From Physcomitrium patens (taxonomy: Eukaryota; Streptophyta; Bryopsida; Funariales; Funariaceae): a stretch of DNA of 64,000 nt. A model generated the notes under the pieces. That model made no database searches. It was not told the origin of the DNA and saw only the letters and a list, made by a program, of their open reading frames with translations. The DNA is taken from contig NC_037256.1 in NCBI RefSeq assembly GCF_000002425.4, forward strand, positions 5,265,087-5,329,086. Reading direction: 5' to 3'. This document shows, in pieces, positions 57,198-64,000 of the stretch. The position numbers were made by a program, and so were the translations under genes. Position 1 is the first letter of the stretch, and every line of letters starts with the position of its first letter.

Positions 57198-59220
57198 ATG
57201 AACAATATATCCAAGTATCATATAAATATCATTTGAATACTTATGGATAAATCATGTATTATAAAGACTTAAAATAATTATTTTTAAAAAATATAGTCTT
57301 TAGATATATAGTTGTTGTAATTAATTTAGATTTTATGACATCAAGCAAGTTTTCATTTTTTAATTTCTAGGTTGGTTGTAAATTACATCGATCAAGACCA
57401 AAAAATTTTGATTAATTTTTAGAATAAGAATCTCATTTTTTTTTCTTCTAAGCATAAAAAGAAGACTTCCAATTTTGATGAGGTTGTCAAGTAAAACAAT
57501 ACTTAGTACACTTACTTGCTTATATGTCATTGTAGATTATAAATTTTTTTAGAATATATAATTAGTATAAAAATGATTTAAATATGACTTATTATTAAAT
57601 TTATTCATATAAATTCAAACAAGTAATCAATCACAAGTAGAGCATTAAATCCAATCTTTTCTAAATTTAATAGAAGATTAAAAAAATTATACCTTCCATG
57701 CTTAAAATTCTTTCTAATTGCCTTCACATCAATTACAAATCAACCAAAGTACATAGAAATAATGATGATGGATCTTGCTATAAGTTTTGCACTAGTAAAT
57801 ATATCAATTGTGAAGTTTCTTTTTTCTTTGCTTTTAACTTCTTAACTCTAAGTATATTTGAGATTTATTTTATAGAATTCTACAGTATAATTTTATGATT
57901 CTTAATCCATAGTAAATAGTATTATACTCCTTAGAAATATATTGGTCTATATCCATTGTATCTTTGTTGTTCATAGACACATTACAGTTAACATCACATT
58001 TCTTTTGATTTATTATATAAACTCAAAATAAAAATTAAATCCAAAAACATCATATTTGATAAAATCTTATATATTTAATTTAGAAATATATCCAATAAAT
58101 CAGCAAAAATAATTCTAAATTTTAATCTTGTAAATTTTTAAGATACTTCAATCTTCTATAGTAATTTTGTCTAAATCTTATAATAATAACTTGTCTTCAA
58201 TAGATGCCAATAAGCCATACATATAATTAAGCTAGCGAATTTTAAAGTATTTATAATTTTCAATGGTACTTTAAACTTTTCTTTAGATAAATACAAATCT
58301 ATAACTTCACAAAATCCTAATTGTAGCTCATCAATACTTGAACATGTAAGAGATACAAATATAGATAAGTTAATATATTACAATGAGTAGAAAAAGTAAG
58401 ATATAGATCTTTTTTTCTATTTCTATTATAAAGATTCAAAAACCAAGGTTACTATAATTAAATAGTTTAGAGTAACTTAACTAGTGACAAGATGTAAAAA
58501 ATGATAATAGAGTTACAAAATTAAAATTTTTCTCAAAAATAATTTAAATATAAGGTCAAATATTAGAGCCTCACCAAGCCTCACAAATAATATGCAGGAT
58601 GTTTTAAAGGGGCTATGAGGCCTTAGTCTTATTCTACTCACTACTTCTAAGCTATTAAAATCTAGATAAAAAATATATATATTCGATTTTGTACTTCTAC
58701 AAGAACTACTACTAATTATCAGTCACTTTATTTTTTCTTATTTATTTATTTATTTTAAAATTAGACATTATCATTGGATTCAAAAAACAACCAATTTTCT
58801 TAAGAATTATAAAAGACATTTAAATCTTGCTTAGATTCTTTTAAAATAGCTTCCAACCATGGAAAAATAAATTTAATAAAAATCTTTAAAATATGTTCTA
58901 AAATTTATTAATAATATCTAATTAAATTATAATTAAATATTAAAAAATATTCTAATATTTTTAAGATGGAAATATTAAATTTAAGCTAATTTCTAATCTA
59001 TATAATAAATAATTATAGAAAAAAGAATTAATTTTAAAAAAATCTACATATAAATCTAAAAGAAATCATGATGATCTTTTTCATATTTTTTTTTCAATAA
59101 TTATTTTTTAATTTCTAAAAAATAATACATATAAATAAAAGACTATTTTAGAAATTGGTTTCAAAAAATAAACTCAAATTATCACAAAGAAGAGAAATTA
59201 TTATATTAATTGACATAATT
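57198..59220. other. AT-rich intergenic DNA
   Basis: I find no recognisable gene or element. Isolated open frames (for example 57698-57898) are low-complexity. The final five bases, taatt, are the target duplication of element E. Confidence 0.5.
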
Positions 59221-59773
59221 TGTAATAGAGTATAGATAAAATAATTGTATAGATAGAAAGAACCATGGAAGTTTCTAGAATTGGAGTTAGGTTAGTGGAC
59301 CACGTAGGATCCATTTTAGAACATTCTAGAAAGAATTTAGGATGGCTATTTAGATAGGATCCATCATGGAACCTTCTAGAAAAGATTTAGGATTGTTATC
59401 TAAGTGGAGCCTATCATGGAACTTTCTAGAAAAGGAGTTTAAGGTAGTTATCTAGGTGGGATCCATCACCTAAGAACATTCTAGAAAGTCTAAGAAGGTA
59501 GGATAAGGTATAAATAGAATTTTTTAGGGCCTTTTGGGACATTTAATCAAGTATGACTTCAGATCCTTTCTCTTAGTAAAATTTGGTTTTGCATCCTTTT
59601 ATTCAATTCTATTCTATTTTATTTTTTTTCATTCAATTTGTCTTTCATATCCTATTCTATTTATTTCCATTCAATTCTATTTTGGTTTATTTTTTTCTAT
59701 TTTGTCATGAAGTTTTACGTTGCTATGGAATAGAAGAATCTTGAATTTGTTGAGATAGTCTGATCATGTTTCA
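59221..59773 (+). repeat. 5' LTR of element E
   Basis: 553 bp. It contains three to four imperfect repeats around GGATCCATCATGGAAC and TTCTAGAAA (about 59300-59480) and a likely TATA box, TATAAATAG, near 59509. Confidence 0.92.
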
Positions 59774-59774
59774 T

Positions 59775-59786
59775 TGGTATCAGAGC
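59775..59786 (+). promoter_or_regulatory. Primer binding site of element E
   Basis: TGGTATCAGAGC, all twelve bases complementary to the plant initiator-Met tRNA 3' end, lies one base after the LTR. Confidence 0.95.
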
Positions 59787-59958
59787 AAGTGTTGGATTGT
59801 TTACTTTTGGTAGCATATCAAAAGTCATCATTTAATCCAAGATCAATTATTGTGGTCACACTAGATATTATGTTGAGGCTACCATGAGCTATTCTTAAAA
59901 AATCAATCGAGAGGTGAAAAGATATTACAATAGGGGAGTCCAACAGAGAAATTATAGT

Positions 59959-60780
59959 ATGGAAGATAAGGCAGAGCAATCCCAGATGGAAGATCAAATA
60001 CAACACTTCTTAAGCCAAATAGCTACTTTGCAAGTACAAATAGAGAGTCGACATCTACTAGGTTAAAATTGAATAAGCCTATTATGTACTCTGGAACTTT
60101 AAGACAAGAAGATATATGTCAATGGCTCTTCAACATGCAATAATACCCCCAACTATCTAGGACAAATATCATTGAAGAAATTATGTATGCAGTCAACTAT
60201 TTGAAAGATATCACAACCATTTGGTGGTAACATCTAGTTCAAAGTTATGGGGCTCAAGGTAGATTTTGTGACAAGGAGGAATTTGAGACTGAGTTTAGGA
60301 TTCAATTTCAATCCATCAATGCAAAAAAGATAGCATGCAATCAATTGACAAATCTTACAGAAACTACGTTGGTGCAAGATTATGTCTCTTGATTCAAATT
60401 TCTATATCTCCAAATTAATAATTTTTTAAAGGTAAAGATGATGGATTGATTCCTAGAAGGTTTGGAACTTGAAGTCCAGCAAGAGGTGGAGCTAAATGAT
60501 CCACAAACATTTGAAGAGGTGATTTGGATTGCAAAGAAGGTCCATGTTATAGATTTTAGAAATTATAGAGCACAACCTATATCACAAAGTCTTATGCTGC
60601 TATCTAATATTACGGCATAACAATCAACACCAATGGAGATTGATGCCTTACAAGGATCATTGACACCACAAAGATGACAAATATTGGTGCAAAAAGAATT
60701 TTATTTTTATTTTAAGGAGCCAAGCCATTAGATCGGAGGTTGTCTAAATGTCAAAGTATAAGTACCAGTAAGACAAGATA
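59959..60780 (+). pseudogene. gag of element E, decayed
   Basis: It starts MEDKAEQSQMEDQIQHF. Capsid-type text includes KPIMYSGTLRQEDICQWLF, FETEFRIQFQSINAK and FLEGLELEVQQEVELNDP, the retrotransposon gag fold seen in plant chromoviruses. A degraded zinc knuckle (KEPSH...GGCLN) lies near 60710-60750. Several stops are present. Confidence 0.82.
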
Positions 60781-60939
60781 GGTTCATAGTCTCAAAACTT
60801 GCTAAGTCGATAATGAGTCAGAACAAGAAAACAAAGCTCTCTAATAAAGGTGCTGAGTGCTAGTACTAGAGATAGCTACTACCTTTCAAAGACAAATGGC
60901 ATAGCCTTAGACAACTATACAAAGAGTTGATTGGTGCAT

Positions 60940-61230
60940 CTAAAAGAACCACTAAGAGGACAACCATGACGAGTACTCGTAGATTGTAGCTTTATAGAAA
61001 ATTACATCTCAACTGAAATCTTTAATCAAATTGGAATTAAAACCAAGGAAATCAAAGGAGGAAGTATATACCTTATAGATGACCGAGAGAATGTATTGAG
61101 TAAGACGTGTGAAGAATAAAACCTTGAGATTGACAGACACCTACATCTTAAGAGAGAGATTCATCGTGACAAAGCTAAGGTATGATGTTATCTTTGGTAT
61201 GCCATGGCTAGAGATAAAAAAATAAGAAAG
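60940..61230 (+). pseudogene. Protease of element E, decayed
   Basis: RVLVDCSFIENYIS at about 60975 corresponds to the retropepsin active site, with DCS in place of DSG. Text equivalent to DVIFGMPWL lies near 61190 in a shifted frame. Confidence 0.7.
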
Positions 61231-61369
61231 TTGATTCAATAGCAAAGACAATCTCTTTTAAAGATAAAAGATGCAAGGTGATTCTCTGCACTTTTACATC
61301 AATCTTACGTCAATGTTAAGAAAAACAACAAAATGGATAAAATGAGAATATCAAGATGTCTTACCAACT

Positions 61370-62010
61370 GAACTACTTAATAGTGTATCTCTTGATCAAG
61401 ATGCCTCCTTTCAAATAAAACTATTGCCTAGCACCAAAAGAAGTTGAAGAGTTGTCGAAGACATTGGACAAACTCTTAGAGAAAGGCCTCATTTGAGAAA
61501 CGACATCACCATGGTGAATACATGTATTCTTTGTACCTAAGAAAGATGGTAGACTTTGCCTTTGCATTGACTATCGAGGTCTCAATAAGTAGACTGTTAA
61601 AAATACATATCTACTTCTATATGTCAATGATCTTCTTGACCAACTTTGAAGTATGACTATCTTTAGTAAATTCGATCTTTAAAGCAACTATTGGCAAACA
61701 CCTATTGCAAAAAAAGATGTAGTAAAGACGACATTTCATACATGCTATGGACATTTCAAATGGGTGGTTTTATCTTTTGGCCTCACCAATGCTCTAGCCT
61801 CTTTCATGGGTCACATGAACAGATTGTTTTTAGACCTTTTAGATAAGTATATAATTATTTTTATTGATGATATCCTTATATATAGTAAAACCTCTAAAGA
61901 GCATGAGTAACACGTACTAGAAGTATTGCGTCAGCTTCAAGATAATCGCTTTTTTTACAAGCAATCAAAATGTGAACTATGGAAGTCAAAAGTCACCTAG
62001 AAAGGATCTC
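61370..62010 (+). pseudogene. Reverse transcriptase of element E, truncated
   Basis: LPAPKEVEELSKTLDKLLEK, PKKDGRLCLCIDYRGLNK and LSFGLTNALASF lead to IIIFIDDILIYSK (about 61850-61890), the YxDD box in FxDD form. The sequence breaks near 62000 in the connection region and jumps to integrase. Confidence 0.85.
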
Positions 62011-62760
62011 AAGGACATGATTTTGGGAAGTTTGTATCATGATATTCAAGCCTTTATATGTTCTTGCAAATCATGTCAATGTAACAAAGCATACAACATA
62101 GCATTTCTTGGACTATTGTAGCCAATTCTACTACCTATAGCACATTGAGAGAAAGTGACTATAGATCTCATTACGTGTTTGCCATAGATGCCTCATAATC
62201 ATACCGTAGTTGCCATCTTTGTAGATTGACTCTTAAAGCAACTTCACTTAGCCATAGCATGCTTATATATTGATGCTCCAATGCTTGCATAAGTCTTCTT
62301 TGATAACATCTTTTGTCACCATATATTACCTTATGTCATTGTTTCAGATTAGGATCCATGTTTTAGAGGAAGTTTTTGGCAAATCTTGTTCAATCTATTA
62401 AATACATCACTTGCCATGTCTACAGCCTTCCAACTCCAAACAAATGGACAAACAGAGCATACAAATCAAACCTTGGAGGATATGCTGTGGATATTTGTGG
62501 TGATTCATCATAATGATTAGGATGAATACTTCATGTCCTAGGAGTTTGCTTACAATAATAGTATTCAAGCAAGTACTAGTCATTCACCAATTTTCCTAAA
62601 TATCGATTAGCATCCAATTAAGCCACCAACTTTTCATCGTCTCATTGATACCAAAAAATTGACAATAGAAGAATTTATACAATGACTTATAATGGTCTTA
62701 CAAGAGACACAACATCGCCTCTTTACTGCACAAAATTGACACAAGCAGTAAACGGATAAT
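62011..62760 (+). pseudogene. Integrase core of element E, decayed
   Basis: It begins in the Cys part of the zinc domain (ICSCKSCQC). The triad is seen as Asp in KVTIDLITCLP, Asp in IVSD near 62345 and Glu in QTNGQTEHTNQTLE (about 62441-62480). EFAYNNSIQASTSHSP follows. Stops and frame changes are frequent. Confidence 0.82.
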
Positions 62761-62849
62761 CATTAGTAATAGAAGACCCTTCGAGAGGGTGATTAGGTGT
62801 TACTCTCCAATGCCAACTTGCCACTTACTACATCAATCCAAATCCATAA

Positions 62850-63140
62850 ACTAGCACCTTGATGGCTTAGACCTTTCTACATTTCTGCAAAGATTTCTGA
62901 TGTTGCACACTGCCTCAAGCTTCCGCCACAGTTGATGACCAACAAGAATATGAAGTGGATAGCATTCTAAAGCATCGTTATCTTCATTGTGGCAGCGGAC
63001 ATCCACAACTTTAGTACAAAATTCTTTGAAAAGGTTATCTCATTTATGATGCAACAGAAAAACATGCACAAAACCTCATTCATTGCCAAGAAATATTTTT
63101 GAAATACCATCGAGAGCGAAACAAGGATGTTTTGCATTAA
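62850..63140 (+). pseudogene. Integrase C-terminus with chromodomain of element E
   Basis: A conserved chromodomain start, EYEVDSILKHRYL, lies at about 62950-62990, followed by degraded YKIL and KGY text and AQNLIHCQEIFLKYH near 63070-63110. The chromodomain would direct insertion to modified histone H3 in an active element. Confidence 0.75.
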
Positions 63141-63155
63141 TAGAGAGAGATTAAC

Positions 63156-63656
63156 TGTAATAGGATATAAATAAGATAATTATATAGATAAATAAAACCA
63201 TAGAAGTTTCTAAAATTGGAGTTAGGTTAATAGACCACATAAGACCCATCATAGAACATTCTAAAATGAATTAGGGCAGTTATATACATGGGATCCATCA
63301 TAGAACTTTCTAGAAAAGGCTTAGGACAGTTATTTAAGTACAGTCCACTACTTAGAAACATTTTAGAAAGTCCAGGGTGATAAGTCAAGGTATAAATAGG
63401 ATTGGCTAAGGCTTTTTAGGGCATCTGATCAAATATAGCTTCAAATCCTTTCTTTTAGTAAAATTTAGTTCTGCATCATTTTTTTCGACTCTATTTTGTT
63501 CTATATCCATTTGCTTAGATCGTCTTTCATGTCCTATTTTTTTTTAACTCTATTCAGTTCTCTTCTGGTCTGTTTTGACTTCTTTTGTCATGAGGTTATA
63601 TGTTGTTGTGGAATAAAAGGATCTTGGATTTTTTGAAATAGTTTGGTCTTGTTTCA
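63156..63656 (+). repeat. 3' LTR of element E
   Basis: About 501 bp, preceded by the purine run AGAGAGAGA near 63141-63150. It aligns with the 5' LTR over its length with small gaps. Confidence 0.9.
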
Positions 63657-64000
63657 TAATTATTTCTAAGACTTACTAAGGTTTTATTTTTATTACCTTT
63701 TTACTTATCAAGTCTCTTATAACTTATAAAATCTTTTAAATTTTTATTAAAATTTAAATCTTTTAATTTTTTAAAGAATATTGAAATATTATTTTTAATA
63801 AACTTTAAATTGATAGGATATATTGATATTATTTATAATTATTAATAATGATATTTTTACACAAGTTCACATAAATTTAAAAGGTGATTCTTTTATATTT
63901 TTAAAAATAATAAAAAAATATAATTAATTTGATACTAAAAAAATTATAAAATATCTAATAGATATTATCAGAAAGACAAAGAATAACTAATCTATTGTTA
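63657..64000. other. AT-rich flank
   Basis: The target duplication taatt and then AT-rich sequence up to the window end; I see nothing else in it. Confidence 0.6.

Larger units (their letters stand above)
59221..63656 (+). mobile_element. Family-E Ty3/gypsy chromovirus, internally deleted
   Basis: LTRs at 59221-59773 and 63156-63656 are direct repeats starting TGTAATAG and ending GTTTCA. The flanks are taatt on both sides (59216-59220 and 63657-63661), a perfect 5-bp duplication. The primer site is an exact initiator-Met match. Gag, protease, RT, integrase and chromodomain remnants follow on the plus strand, but RNase H and the integrase zinc domain are missing. Many stops interrupt it. It is a separate family from C and D and has no ORF3. 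Confidence 0.93.

Overview
The window is nuclear DNA of a land plant, probably a bryophyte or another early-diverging lineage. The evidence is a spliced gene for V-ATPase subunit c'' with the plant-type C-terminus, chromodomain-bearing Ty3/gypsy elements whose primer sites resemble initiator-Met tRNA, and a very AT-rich intergenic background. The species cannot be named from sequence alone. Only two host genes can be supported, both on the minus strand in islands of near-balanced base composition: VHA-c'' (1215-2495, four coding exons) and an intron-less HSP70 of the HSPA12 type (15250-17136). Most of the rest is retrotransposon in layers of different age.

Left cluster (4348-14493). A solo LTR of family C (5-bp target duplication ttaag) is split by a 9.6 kb family-A element (4-bp duplication atag). 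Its 5' LTR is in turn split by a solo LTR of the related type B (acag/acgg). The family-A LTRs are very long (about 1.6-1.75 kb without insertions) and carry a decayed ORF with CCHC zinc knuckles. The internal pol is unlike the chromoviruses elsewhere in the window.

Middle (18.3-30.2 kb). AT-rich DNA holds a decayed family-C chromovirus on the plus strand (19860-25890) with a type-B LTR inside it, a minus-strand family-C pol fragment (26490-28005) and a Ty1/copia reverse-transcriptase relic (about 29780-30215).

Right cluster (30.2-57.2 kb). A very old family-D copy (D') is broken twice. One break is a young family-C element (30280-36652, identical 552-bp LTR lengths, 5-bp duplication aatag). 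The other is an older family-C copy (C', 39478-55212). C' itself contains a type-B LTR (40138-41968), a family-A solo LTR (45869-47445) and a family-D element (48307-54325, duplication agata). Families C and D both encode gag, a pol in the -1 frame, an integrase chromodomain and an extra sense-strand ORF (ORF3) between integrase and the 3' LTR. I do not recognise ORF3, and it is the best candidate for something undescribed.

The last element, E (59221-63656, duplication taatt), is a third chromovirus with an exact initiator-Met primer site and an internal deletion. Nearly every premature stop I could trace in the younger copies is a C-to-T or G-to-A change, which fits methylation-driven decay.
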